A program made the translations under genes and the position numbers. From Trametes villosa (taxonomy: Eukaryota > Basidiomycota > Agaricomycetes > Polyporales > Polyporaceae): a DNA stretch of 64,000 bases. Of this stretch, positions 1-10,618 are shown piece by piece (positions within the stretch are counted from its first letter, which is position 1; the number at the start of each line of letters is the position of its first letter). The notes under the pieces were generated by a model. It had not been told where the DNA came from, made no database searches, and was given only the letters and a program-made list of their open reading frames with translations. The stretch spans positions 248,001 to 312,000 of the forward strand of contig PUDQ02000058.1 in NCBI GenBank assembly GCA_002964805.2. Direction: 5' to 3'.

Positions 1-1374
1 CGTAGTTGTCGCACGTCTGCGAGCGCCGGGCAAGCGGTCGCCGGGGCGTCGTCGGCTGCGTCGGGCTGGCGACGATGGTCGGCAGCGTCCGCGTCGGCGT
101 GGTCGTGACAGCAACCTGGGGCACGGCAGGCAGCGGCGCGCTCGGCGGGGGTGCGGGCATGGGCGGCGCTGCGCGACGAAGTCCACGGCGTGGTCTAGCA
201 AAACATGAGTTCAAGTGTACGGCATATGCAACAGAATTTAGAGGTTATTTGCAGCGGGGGTCGCCCCAATGGAGCAGGAAATATTGTGTACGAAGCAAGA
301 TGGCCCCCACAAAGGGAACCCACCAAAACGATGGAAGTGGAACTACTCTCTGATTAGTTGTAGTCTCACTTCCATTACCATCCTACCTCAGCTCCCATTT
401 TCACGAGGGGCGCGGCCGGCACAAGCCGGGAATGCGGGGAATGGCGCGGGGACGCGCAGGGACGGACGCGACGCGATGCGCTTACAGGCTGCTTGCAGCG
501 GGCGTGTCACTAGAGTACCCTCTGTCTGATTCATGCGCGCATCGGTCGCCGTCATGCACACGCTTTGCCGCAAGCGTTGGCGACTCGCCTCGTTCCGGCC
601 GCATCGCCCATTGGAAAGTCAAAGTGGAATGGCTAGTGGAAGTGGAACTCCGAACCCGCGGTTCGGAGTTCCACTTCCACCATTTTGGGGAGCTCCCACC
701 ACGTCCACTTGTACAATGCCCACACCCATACTTCCACTTCCACCATTTTGGTATATACTCGCGCGATACAAGCACAAGCCCCAACCGAGGTGGTAAGAAC
801 GCGCTGCAAATAACCTCTATTATATATATTGCGGTACTGACCTGAGCAAAGCGGTACCGAGGCTACCGCTGCGAAGCCTCCCCATAAAGCCAGTGGGCCG
901 CTGGGAAGTAGTCGTGAACGTGGCGTCGGGGCCCATGGCACTGAAACTCGAGACGGAGCTGGCAGTCGCGGTCGAGAGGATGCTGGCGTCGCTGCCGGCG
1001 CGGGCGCGCAGAGCGAGGTTCTGGCGCTGGACGGACGCGGCCGCCTGGCGCATAGGCGCAGAAGATTTCATGGTCGCGAGTGGCGACGCCGCCCCCGCGA
1101 GAGAAGAGCGGCGGCGGCGCAGGCGTGGGCGGGCGTCGCTCTCGGCGGACGGGGAAGCAACGGAGATAGACGGAAGCACCTGAGACTCGTTCGCCGAGAA
1201 GACGTCCTGGGCGGTAACTGGGCCAGTTGGGGTGGTGTCCTCGGGCGCCAGCGACGCGAGCGTTGGGCGGGGAGTGGTGGGGGACGACGGCCTGGGTGTA
1301 AGCGGCGCCGGGCGCGGCGAGTGCTGCGCGAGGAGGCCGGACGAGAAAAAGGAGGAGTAGAAGGTAGACGCCAT
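1..1374 (-). CDS. Ser/Pro-rich protein of unknown function, 5' part, truncated by the window edge
   Basis: Exons read on the minus strand are 842-1374 and 1-194, and the second continues past the left edge. The start is the ATG at 1374 (MASTFYSSFFSSG). The first exon ends in phase 2 at a GTCAGT donor (from 841). A TAG acceptor just above 194 restores the same frame and gives a Pro/Thr-rich continuation (TTTPTRTLPTIVASP). The visible protein is about 242 residues, rich in Ser, Ala and Pro, with a basic cluster (RPRLRRRRSSL) and no recognised domain. If the donor is not used, a TAA at 820-822 gives a 184-residue protein. The two-exon reading is preferred because the frames match and because removing the transposon leaves an ordinary short intron. 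I do not recognise the family. The facing 1.05 kb up to the next gene (1375-2427) is a divergent 5' region in which I see only the TATA box listed separately. Confidence 0.6.
241..817. mobile_element. MITE with 16-bp terminal inverted repeats and TA duplication
   Basis: The element begins with GAGGTTATTTGCAGCG at 241-256 and ends with its exact reverse complement at 802-817. TA dinucleotides flank both sides (239-240 and 818-819), as expected for Tc1/mariner-type insertion. It is 577 bp long and has no plausible transposase, so it is a non-autonomous miniature element. The interior holds a long perfect palindrome and several copies of a motif of about 22 bp around TTCCACTTCCA(C/T)CATTTTGG (319-344 reversed, 667-688, 729-751). 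It lies inside the 647-bp intron 195-841 of the first gene. Without the element and one TA, that intron would be about 68 nt. Confidence 0.78.
636..680. repeat. Near-perfect hairpin palindrome inside the MITE
   Basis: Positions 636-655 are the exact reverse complement of 661-680, separated by only five bases (656-660), two of which also pair. Transcribed in either direction this gives a stem of about 21 bp with a 3-base loop. The arm contains the GTGGAAGTGGAACTC motif that reappears near 61,130. Confidence 0.9.
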
Positions 1375-2310
1375 GGTAGTTGGGAGAGCCGCGTGTGGTA
1401 GGTCGAGGACTGTGTATATCAACGGCTGGGTGGAGTGATTATAGGTGGAGCGGCAACGATATGTGGAGAGGTGGCTGCGAGGCTGCGCACGGTCGGCGGG
1501 TGCTGATGGCGGGCTCTGCGATGCGGGCGCAGTTAGGAGGAGAGCGAGAGGGATGGGGATGGAGAGTAGAGGGAGATGGTCGTGGAGGAGAGAGCTTAAG
1601 AGGCGGGTGGCGGTCGGGAGGCGTGCGGTGCGCTTGAACGAAAACGAACTGGCAGACCACGCGCGTTGGCGCCCGTTGCCAAACAACGCGTCTCCAGCCC
1701 GTCGCGTTCCTTGCACTTGTGCTCCCACGTCCGTTCCTGGCCCTGCTCCCCGCCGCATTGTCTTCCTCGGTCCCATTTCCAGGCAATTCAGCCCCGTTGT
1801 CAACGAAATCTGTACAGCGCCCGCAACGCTGTTCTTCAGCCGGGTGGCACTGTAGCACGCGCCCCCCGGACTTTGACGCGACAATGATTGTGTCCTGCAT
1901 CCGCAAATGCGACCCCACCGTGCCACTGCTTTCTCCTAGCTGTCACATAGACCGTGTCAACTGAGTTTCTGGGATATACAAATGCACGCACAACCTGCGG
2001 TTGATTAGCCGGTACGACCGAACGAACTTTCGACGCGAAGGTACCGGTGTAGCTCTAGCTGGAGCATACCTTCGAATTCCGGGTGCGGTTGAACGTCTAA
2101 TATGGCACCTCGAGCGCACTGCATCATTGCATGAGCGCAAGAGCACCCTTGGCTGGTGTCATCGGGCGTGGCTCGCCCGAGCACGCGCGCAACGGGGTGC
2201 CGAACAAGGTGAGCCAAACGCCCGATGCGTCGCTTCGATGATGTCAGAGTCCGACGTCAGTTGCCTCTCCGTTCCTCCAAGACGTGCTGCTACTCCAGCC
2301 CGGCCAGCAT

Positions 2311-2320
2311 GCTATATAAA
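2311..2320 (+). promoter_or_regulatory. TATA box of the BLI-3-like gene
   Basis: GCTATATAAA occurs 108 bp upstream of the ATG at 2428, followed by a C/T-rich leader. This is a good match to fungal TATA elements at an appropriate distance. Confidence 0.6.
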
Positions 2321-2427
2321 CACACCTCTGAGCGTGCACGTACGCCCCACATTACCCCTCTCTTCTGCAGCTTTCCGTACATCCGTAAACCTCGCAACCG
2401 TACACCACCAACTCCATAACCTCCGCC

Positions 2428-3204
2428 ATGTCCAACAAGGAGCTCGACCCCTACACCGCCAAGGCTGAGGACAACAACCACACGCCCCAGGAGAAGATCC
2501 AGGGCCTCCACGAGATCGTCAAGAGCGTCAAGACCGGCCTGCTCACGACGCGCAATGCAAACGGCCACTTGCACGCGCGTGCCATGGCACCCGCCGGACG
2601 TGCGTCCTCCCCTCCCCTCCCCCGGGCCTCGCGGCTTTGTACTGACCTTGCTATAACCGTAGCCGTCCACCCTGACCAGGTGAACGTTGTGTTCATCGCG
2701 AACAAGGTCTCGGCCAAGTTCGACGAGATCGAGAACGACTCGCACGTGAACGTCGCCTTCTACGACGAGAAGACCACGAACTGGGCCTCGTATGCGGGCA
2801 TCGCCAAGATCTCGCAGAACAAGGAAAAGATCGCGAAGCACTGGAGCTCCGCGTGAGTGTACCGCGTCATTGCTTGCTTGACATGTCATACTCAGCGCCA
2901 CCTAGGACGTCGGCGTGGTTTGGCGACTTGAAGGACGGCGTGCACAAGGGCGACCAGAACGATCCCCGCGTGGCGGTCATTGAAGTCATCCCCGACGAGA
3001 TTCGCTACTGGATCGCCACTCGTGGCAAGGTTGGCCAGGCCGTGGACATCGCTGTGGGCGCCGTCACCGGTCACACAGCTGCTCCTGGCGAGTTGAGGAC
3101 GATCACGAAAGCCGAGGTGAGTATCCTCTTCAGCAGTGTGTAAACGGGAAACTCCTTTGACACTCGCGCAGATTCAGCTTGTCCAGGGTCTGACGACGAA
3201 GTAA
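2428..3204 (+). CDS. BLI-3-like FMN-binding split-barrel protein (pyridoxamine-phosphate-oxidase-like)
   Basis: Four exons: 2428-2599, 2663-2852, 2906-3116 and 3172-3204, giving 201 aa. The sequence follows the fungal BLI-3 / general-stress-protein-26 family throughout: a tag of SVKTGLLTTRNANGHLHAR, then HPDQVNVVFIANKVSAKFDE, then a W(A/G)SYAG strand, then AWFGDLKDGVHKGDQNDPR and VIEVIPDEIRYW, ending in PGELRTITKAE. These proteins fold as a flavin-binding split barrel, and a Neurospora member is light-inducible. The exact reaction is unknown and it should not be called a true pyridoxine oxidase. Exon joins are supported by the family pattern, for example WSSA|TSAWFGD across the second intron. 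A TATA box lies upstream, and kinase-like gene K1 converges from the other strand 149 bp downstream. Confidence 0.9.
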
Positions 3205-3353
3205 GATTTGTAGCAGCACCGCATGTAGCCATGTAACTGTGTACACTACCATGTAAAATAACTTGTATCGCCACCCTTCACGCGCACAGCATGGCATAGC
3301 ATAGGACGGGTTTCGAGGCAAACCCTTCTCCGACCATGGCGATGATGGATGGT

Positions 3354-4992
3354 CTAGAACGATAGAAAGCTGCGGAGCGCACACACCACCCTCCAGCATA
3401 CCGGATACGACAACATCCAGTCAAGGATCCTCAGCAATAGCGCCTGAGGGGGAGTCCGATGCTTCTCCCAAACTGACTTGTCTGCCGCCGTGAGCTTGCT
3501 CCAGTAGGTGCCTGTGTCATACAAGGCATCAATGCTGGTTTTCAGAGTGACCGGCGCCTTGAGAACGTCGCGCGGCAGCCTTGATGCGATGTCGTCGTCG
3601 AAGAACGACAACGCTTGCCGCGCGGTCAGCCGCCGCGGAATGCGGTGGTCGGTCATGCGGTCGAACAGCGCCGCTAGACCCGGCATTTCCGTCACTGCTT
3701 CCTGAAGGGAACGTTCAGAGCGCAGTTCAAGTTGATAGCTATGTGGGAGGTGGCCTTACCGTGAAATGGTACTGGAAGACGCGACCCAGCATCGCGACGT
3801 CGAACGTGAACGGGTTGTAGAAAGGCTGCCCAAGGTTGTTATCCGTGGGCTTGTACATCCCGTTGCCGAATGAGGATTCCTCCGCGGGGAGGCGGAATTC
3901 CTCTAGGGAGGTGTCGGGAGGTAGGAGGAGCGACTGGTCGAAGTCCATGAGTGCATAGAGCACCTCGTGGTCGCGGCGGTGTTGGCGGAGCAGCTCCCGA
4001 GATTTGGCGTGCTCAGCGCCAGGGCTGCCGACGCTGACGACGATGTTGTGGTCGCAGATGTCCTGGCAGTCTCGGTGAGTGGCTCTGTTACCGACGCACT
4101 GAGGAACGTGAACCGCACATACCCTGTGAACGATCCGATGTTCGTGCAAAAAAGACAGACCCTGGAGGGTGATGAACATGATACCGCAAGCCGGGAATCT
4201 TGGGCATATACTCACCCGGAGGAGGCAGCGTATGAATAGCAGTATATCGCCGCAAGACTGCAGGTCGTCGATATGGATGGGAGAGCCCCACCTAGACGCA
4301 GTCCATTCAAGTATCTCCTATCTGGGAGGGAGTAGTACTGCTCACATAGGCATGACGATGAAAGAATATTCATGAGGGGTGTCCAGGATTGCGACGGGCG
4401 GGAGAGCGCATGGGAACGCTTCGCCGTCGGGGCTGATAGGCTCGGTCGATTCAAGAAGAAGGCGATTGATGTTGTGCTCGTCCGACCCCCGGTCGACAAG
4501 CTTGAGAATCAGGTCCCTACCCATGCGGTCTCGAGCGTACGCAAGTTTGTGCTGTACACGGGTCAGCGTTTCGCACGTAGGGCTATCAGGCGACGCAAGG
4601 CTCACATTAAACATCGACTTAACGAAGCGAGGGGCGTCGTCAACTTCTTTCACGCTATCCGCGTAGGGGAGGGCTACTGCTGATGTCGTGGCAGACCGAC
4701 TCGGAGGGCATATCCAGGCCTTGCCTCGCCAAACTTGGGCCGGGTTGAGCAGTTGCAGGTCGTACAAGTCGATCCCCTTCCATGCCAGCCAAGGCCTGCA
4801 GGCGTCCCAGAAACCGTCCATGTCATGATCGTGGACCGCGTCTAACATGCCAATGTCCTCGACCCTGCCATGCAGCTACACATGGCACGTCAATTTGCAA
4901 AGTCGCCGCATTCAGCAGAGAGATAGCATACGAACCTCGGGTAAAGCTGGCGCGTCACCCTTGTCTTGAGGCTTATGGACCGACGACTCCAT
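3354..4992 (-). CDS. Kinase-like protein K1 (atypical fungal protein kinase family)
   Basis: Exons (minus): 4936-4992, 4606-4875, 4346-4551, 4216-4291, 4123-4161, 3760-4062 and 3354-3701, giving 432 aa. The start is the ATG of MESSVHKP. It is chosen because K2 and K3 have an ATG at the same place and no shared coding upstream of it. Kinase landmarks are the LKLVDRGS strand with its Lys, a short exon coding GLSFLHEHRIVHR, then DICDHNIVV completing an HRDxxxxN catalytic loop. LMDFDQSLLL stands where kinases have DFG, so the Gly is replaced by Asp. The C-terminal half (ALFDRMTDHRIPRRLTA) resembles the end of a kinase lobe. Activity is therefore uncertain. It is co-oriented with H1 and K2 upstream. 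Its substrate is unknown. Confidence 0.8.
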
Positions 4993-5142
4993 GAGACCGT
5001 GCTGTAACGAGCGTTTCAGACCAATCTTGCGCGAGACGAGCTGTTCCGAGTCGTTGAGTGAAACGCGTTGAACGTCGAAGTCGAACAAGTCGAACAAACT
5101 CCGTCCGAAGGGTTGAGTCGCCCGCCGGCGCGTGCGCGTGGC

Positions 5143-5160
5143 ATACCACGATCACATGAT
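5143..5160 (-). promoter_or_regulatory. 18-bp element upstream of K1, identical upstream of K2
   Basis: ATACCACGATCACATGAT lies about 150 bp before the K1 ATG and recurs base for base at 8655-8672, about 130 bp before the K2 ATG. Surrounding sequence is much more diverged. The core CACATGATC resembles a bHLH-type half palindrome, but no factor can be named. The 390 bp between K1 and H1 shows nothing else I recognise. Confidence 0.4.
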
Positions 5161-5383
5161 CGACGCGGCGTAATATCCTCGAAGTTGAGCTCAGTGGCAG
5201 AGGCCCCCATGGACTCAGCAGAGGCCTGATAGGATCGCCTCTCGCAACTCGCGAAAAACAGGCCTGCTCGCGCTCGAAGATAGCAGTCATTGACATTTGT
5301 TCAGGCCCGGGCTCCGAGGCTACAGTAGACATTCTGGATTGTACAACAAGTCGAGAGATCGGGATAATATCTGCGGTACGACT

Positions 5384-6322
5384 TCAAACGGGCACGAATC
5401 TGTCGCCGGGGAGCTGCTGGTTGGTGTACTCCACCCTCTCGGCCGAAGTCAGCGCCTCGAAGGAGTGGGCTTGCTGCCCGGCGCTGCAGTCGACATACAC
5501 CCAGGAGGCCCTCTGCAGCTTAAATTCCACCACGTAGCAGTTCAGCGCAACCTCGCTCATCGGCGCGTTGTTCGTCCGTCCAGCCTATCATGCTATCCTC
5601 AGAAGACGGGCCTCAGAACGCGAGGGATGGTGCATACCGTGCGACTAGCGTATGCCGTGACTCGGCCCATCGTCCCACGCGGAACGGCGTAGCGCTCCCG
5701 CAAGTCGGGAATTGAGGCGTTGATCTTGCGAAGAGCATACACCTGCGGGTGGTGTCGATAAGCATAGGTCCGCGTATCCGCATTTCAGCGTCGGAGGGCT
5801 GGGCTCACCTTGGTGCCAACGGTGTACGGCAGAGACGGGGCCGGCACTCCGTTCCGCGACAAAGATAGGTGGGAGTGATGTACGACCTCCTTGCCGGATA
5901 CATCGGTCATGACGGATACTTTCCTTTGCTCCATGACCCGCTTGCGGAAACGGTAGTTGGTGTTGTAGTCTGCCCCTTACCACTCATTGCCAGGTTGGTC
6001 AACGCGCTAGCGGATGCAATGTGTCAGTAGGGTGAATTCAAGGGGCAGACAGTGCTCGCATACCGTGGTGGCGCTGTCAAGGTTGATCTTCTTGTACAGG
6101 GTGATTTCGACGATTTGCCCTACCGGAAACGCGCCCGTATTGTATATCGGGACCTTGAGCTTCACCAGGTCCCCAATCTGCATAGGCGGGCTCGTTTAGT
6201 AGGTAGTATGATGATCAGGACTCATGATTAGCACTCACATGGTAGGAGAGAAGGGGTAGTTTGCGCTCGTCGGTTGGAGTGGTAACTCCTTGACGGCGGC
6301 CCCGAGACGTAGAGGACTGCAT
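5384..6322 (-). CDS. H1, small protein of an unrecognised family
   Basis: Exons (minus): 6239-6322, 6064-6177, 5981-6006, 5809-5923, 5638-5742 and 5384-5584, giving 214 aa. Every join keeps frame, including a 26-nt exon. The protein starts MQSSTSRGRRQG and then has short beta-rich blocks: DLVKLKVPIYNTGAFPVGQI, VSVMTDVSGKEVVHHSHL, KVYALRKI, VPRGTMGRVTAYA and EVALNCYVVEFKLQ. The pattern of charged strands ending in a Pro-Gly turn resembles SH3/KOW-like barrels, but that is inference only. No signal peptide or membrane segment is seen. H2 at 50,105-51,171 has the same order of blocks, so this is a family. It lies between K2 and K1 on the same strand, and H2 likewise lies between K5 and K4. Function unknown. 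Confidence 0.65.
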
Positions 6323-6904
6323 GGCGACAGAGACTCGGCTAGTAGGTAGCTGCCAGTGATTCGTCAGGGTGCGCGAAGTGGTGAAACTGCAGCCGAGGAG
6401 TGGGAGTGCTCTCAGCCGCGCTGTGCTGGATGTTCTGACAGGACAGAGTCCATTTTATAGGACTCCGGTGAGGGCGCTCGTCGGGAGGTTCGGAAGTCCG
6501 GGTTGCCCTGTCACTGCAGGTTGTTCCTGAGAACAATTCATCGGAGAGTTCTGGGAGTGAGGAATTCTCTTTGAGAGCTGGTTTGTGACTCGTGAGCGGG
6601 ACAAGGGCCCTGAGGAACGGGAACATTAATCAGCGGAGTTATTGAACATCAAGGAAGCTGCTTCGAAATCCAAGGACACCACCTCGCCGCTCCCATGCAC
6701 ACACCGTGCCTCCGATGGCGCGGTATCTGATCCTGCTCTGCTCTAGAGCCACCCGCTGCTTGTATTCGGTGAGCGGCTATCTGATGAGTCGAAGGCAATC
6801 GAAAATGTCGATGCAGCCAGCACTCCAACTCCGCACAAAACCAAACATAATGTAGAGTATATTGGAAACAAACCCTATCTCCACCACAGACGAAAATGTA
6901 AAGC
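6323..6904. other. Intergenic region between H1 and K2
   Basis: This 582-bp stretch is the H1 promoter side and the K2 terminator side. It contains only short, unconvincing open frames. No repeat or RNA gene was recognised. Confidence 0.5.
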
Positions 6905-8526
6905 CTACAGCTGAAGGATCCAGCGGATCGAGCACACTGCTCTGAAACCCAGCGGATAGGACGTCACCCAGCCTACGATCCGCTGGAGGATTGTACGAGA
7001 AGGAGCCCGGCGGTACTTTCCCCAGACCGACATGGCATCCGCAGATAGCTTGCGCCAGTAATGTTCTGTGTTGTTCAAAGGCTCGAAGGCACGCTCCAGA
7101 GTAACCGGCGTTTTGAAGACATCGTGCGGCAGCGACGCCACGATGCTGTCGAAAAAGGCCGATGCTTGTTCAGCGGTCAGTCGTCGTGGGATGGAGTGGT
7201 CCGTCATGCCGTCGAACAGCGCGGCTAGACCCGGTACGTGCACCACGGCCTCCTGCGAGAACGTGTCAGCAAGTCATCGGCAGCGCACGCGCAGACAGGG
7301 ATCGTACCGCAAAGTGGTACTGGAAGAAACGTCCCAGCATGCCGACGTCGAAGGCGAACGGGTTGTAGTACGGCTGCCCCAGACGATTGTCCGCAGGCTT
7401 ATACATCGGCCAGCCGAAATGGTCTTCCTCCGCCAATCGACGGCAGTCCTGCAAGGAAGTGTTGGCCGGCAGCTGAAGCGACTGGTCGAAGTCCATCAGA
7501 GCGTATAACACCTCGTGACTGCGTCGATGTCCCTGGAGTAGTTCTCTGTATTCCTCGTATACGATGCCAGGGCTGTGGACGTTCACGACGACGTTATGGT
7601 CGCCTATATCCTGATAACTTCGGTTAGTGCTAGCAGGGACATTTTAGAACTGTAGCCATAAATACCCGGTGAACGATGCGGTGTTTGTGAAGAAATGCGA
7701 GTCCCTAAGTTAGAGCTGTGAGGATAGTCCCGCAGATCGCCGAATCGTCCCCGGTGCATACACTCACCCGAAGAAGGCAGCGCATAGCTTGCAGTATCTC
7801 GCCGCACAACTCCAGATCCTCGACATGAACGGGAGAGCCCCACCTGTATGCAAATCGCTTCAGTATCTCCCAGTCGAGCTCGAGCAGTAGAACTCACATA
7901 GGCATGACAACAAAGGAGTACTCGTGAGGCGTGTCTAGGACAGCGATGGGACAGAGGACACCTGGAAATGATTCCTCGTCGGGAATGGCGGACTTGGTCT
8001 TCTGGTGAAGGAGCTGGTTGATGGTATGCTCCGCCGACCCCTTGTCGACGAGCTTAAACATCACGTCTCTACCCTCGCGGTCTTGCGCGTACCCGAAGCG
8101 TAGCTAGCCTAAGGGTCAGACCATGGCGCGTGGGGTACCGGAGCAACGAGATGCTCACATTTGGCGCAGGGATAAAGCCAGGGGTAGTATCACCTTGGCT
8201 CAAAGAGACCGAGTACGGAAGGGAGACCGTTGCTGCCGCAACCGTGCTGGGACAAAGCCATACGTCCCTATACCATTCGTTCTCTGGACCACGAGGCCGC
8301 ATGTCCCACAAGTTGAACCCTTGGGACGCCAACCAAGGCCTACTGGCATACCAAAACTCGGTCATGTCGCCGACGAGGTATAATCCGGGCGTTCCGATGT
8401 CCTCGGCCTTGCATGGCAGCTACAAGTCGCTTATGAGTATCTGCACTCTCCGGGAAGCACAAGCGAACGAACTTGGGGTACGGTTGGAACGGACTCGTCA
8501 TAAAACTCGGGGTCCGACAGCTCCAT
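6905..8526 (-). CDS. Kinase-like protein K2
   Basis: Exons (minus): 8473-8526, 8159-8419, 7898-8103, 7768-7843, 7666-7704, 7308-7610 and 6905-7252, giving 428 aa. Exon sizes from the third onward are identical to those of K1 (206, 76, 39, 303 and 348 nt). The start is MELSDPEF, equivalent to the K1 start. Landmarks are VMFKLVDKGS, GLAFLHKHRIVHR joined to DIGDHNVVV (HRDxxxxN), and LMDFDQSLQL in place of DFG. The third intron acceptor must be the second of two close AGs (ending at 8104) to keep the frame. K2 is part of the inverted duplication shared with K3. The 18-bp box listed for K1 lies upstream. Confidence 0.8.
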
Positions 8527-10618
8527 GAGTGGTCTTGCAGTAAGACGAGGAATTCGATGGGCAAGAGCGCGCGCGGTTCGTTGAACGTCCGATGTTCAAC
8601 GGCGTCAGAGTCGAACGCGCTGACCACAGACGGCGCTACCTCTACGCGCGTCGTATACCACGATCACATGATGGCCACGCATTCTTTGGCTCTATTTGGC
8701 CGCGAGTGGTCTCTTCTCTGCCTCGGCGCCTGACCTTGCCAAATACCCTCAGACTTCAGTTTGATCCAGCCTCTTCTGGCACGCTCTTATGCCTGTGCCA
8801 AATACCGTCACGGGTGCTGGACGGAACTATTACAAACACCCTACTCTTAATATGGGGGACCTTTGATCATAGGTGATAACCACGATTTTCCTACGGTGAG
8901 TCAAACGGTCAACATTTGGAGTGCACCCGGGGCCGGGAACGAGGGACAATACGGAAGAAGCACTCGGTGGCGGAGTGTGTACCGCGACACCAGCAGAATT
9001 CTGATCATCCGTCAGACCACCCGTACGCCTCAAGGCTGCAGGGAGCTGCTGCAGCCGAACTATCGGCGGCGGCTGTACCTGGAGAACAAGGACGGTTCGG
9101 ATGGGCGTGATGGGATTGCGAGGCGAGTTTCACCGGAATATTCACGGCGGGATGAAGAAGTGACAGAATCTCCACGCTACTCGCCCTTTCCCTCCTTCTC
9201 TCTCCCACAGGTAGCGCTAACCCTCGCTTCTGACTTCTCGTTCTTCACTCGGCCTCCCTATACTCGCCCCGCACCTCGTGCCTGCACCGCCCAGATCAAG
9301 CACAATGTAGAGTCATGAGAACGGCAACATTCATTCGGAGGCCGTCGATCGAGCCAAGGAGCTCTGGAGGAGCCCCGTTGCCTGACTCCCTCACAGAGAC
9401 ATCTCCGGCAGCTGCACGGCTCCGAGTCGACTCGGAGAGTACAACGCGCAGTAAGTGCTACCCGCTCACACCCCCGACTCCTGGCTCACTGTAGGCCCTC
9501 GGTAGCGCACAATAGCAACCCAGTCTGGGTGCTACCGTTCGGCGGCACTCTGCGTCTCAAGAAACATGATCTGCTCATGAGTAACGCCACAGCGCCTTTC
9601 CCGCCCTCGAGGATCTGGCGCTAGCTCCCAGTGCGTGCCTAGAGGCGCACCTGTATGGCTGGCCATGGCTAACGGCCAACAGGAGGCGCGAGTCCCCGGA
9701 TGCAGAGTCATTGCATGGGCGTATCATCGGCACTACACGCATCCGGCTGCTCTACTGCTTAGCGGTAATGCCGAACGCACCCTTGCAACGATGGCCGCGG
9801 CATCGTGCCATACCCTCAGGTGCGTCAGCATCCCCCAAATACCCCACGCTGATGGCTATCCCTCTGGCGGTCAATCCCGCGCAGACGCTGACCTTGGCGG
9901 TCTTTGTACCGTCGTTACTTTCGAAGCCCGCCTCGACACGACGAGCACGAGCAGGTCAAACTAATATCAGAGACTTTGAGCGGTGTTGGGATCACTTCTC
10001 CCTCGCATGTACCGATGAAACTCAACTCCACACGAGAGATCGCGCAGGTGCGCTCTTTAGTGCTCCGGTATTTCATCAAGGCTTCGCCGCTCACGCCGCG
10101 CGGTAGTATCCCGTTGCCAGACGTCTGACCGCTGGTAGGCTTCAAATTGCCTTCTCTTCCTGCGCCTCGCGCTCCCCGTTTTCTTGCCCTCATCCTCTCC
10201 AGGTTCGTCTCAACGGTATATACTGCCCTGCCCCTGTCGGTACACTTCCGAGCTTGCTCCACCTTCTCTCTTCTCGACCCGACCCCAGTACTAGCTATAG
10301 CCACAGACCCCTAGAGGCTCTTGGTAGACGCGCGGCTCCGCCACTCCTACGTGCATGGAACGCTCGTGATTGTCGTGACATCTTGCTCGTGGCTCGCTCC
10401 CTCATGTATCTTCGACTCGGACGTCGTTCCATCGCAATGTGATACAACAAGAATACAACTCCCTCACGCCTATGTTGGCGCCGTTTACAGCGGAATAGCA
10501 TTCGCCAGCGCGCCCGAAGATGTGCCTGACTAGACGCGAGCGATGCCTCATCGTCGAGGAGGTGGAACCCTAGCTTACCGCTGTCAACCTCCGCGATCTC
10601 TGGAGCAGCCCTTCCTGC
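8527..10618. other. Spacer between D1 and K2, inverted copy of 35.5-37.1 kb
   Basis: No gene model is supported. The part from about 9.9 to 10.6 kb is the reverse complement of about 35.5-36.2 kb with scattered differences. It carries open frames kept in both copies, such as a minus-strand frame with ERATSKM and AFHARRSGG (10,295-10,501; 35,539-35,811 on plus). The frames are short and also open on the opposite strand, so coding is not proven. 8.5-9.9 kb has no recognised feature apart from the 18-bp box at 8655-8672. Confidence 0.5.
8655..8672 (-). promoter_or_regulatory. 18-bp element upstream of K2
   Basis: This is the second, identical copy of ATACCACGATCACATGAT described for K1. It lies 129-146 bp before the K2 ATG. 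Confidence 0.4.

Noticed and set aside
433..1183. Open frames on the plus strand opposite the first gene and inside the MITE
   Set aside because: They are shadows of the minus-strand exon or of repeat sequence, lack motifs and overlap each other.
5100..5210. Possible extra upstream exon of K1 starting MGASATELNFED
   Set aside because: K2 and K3 have no counterpart, and all three share an ATG at the MES/MEL position, so the later start was chosen.
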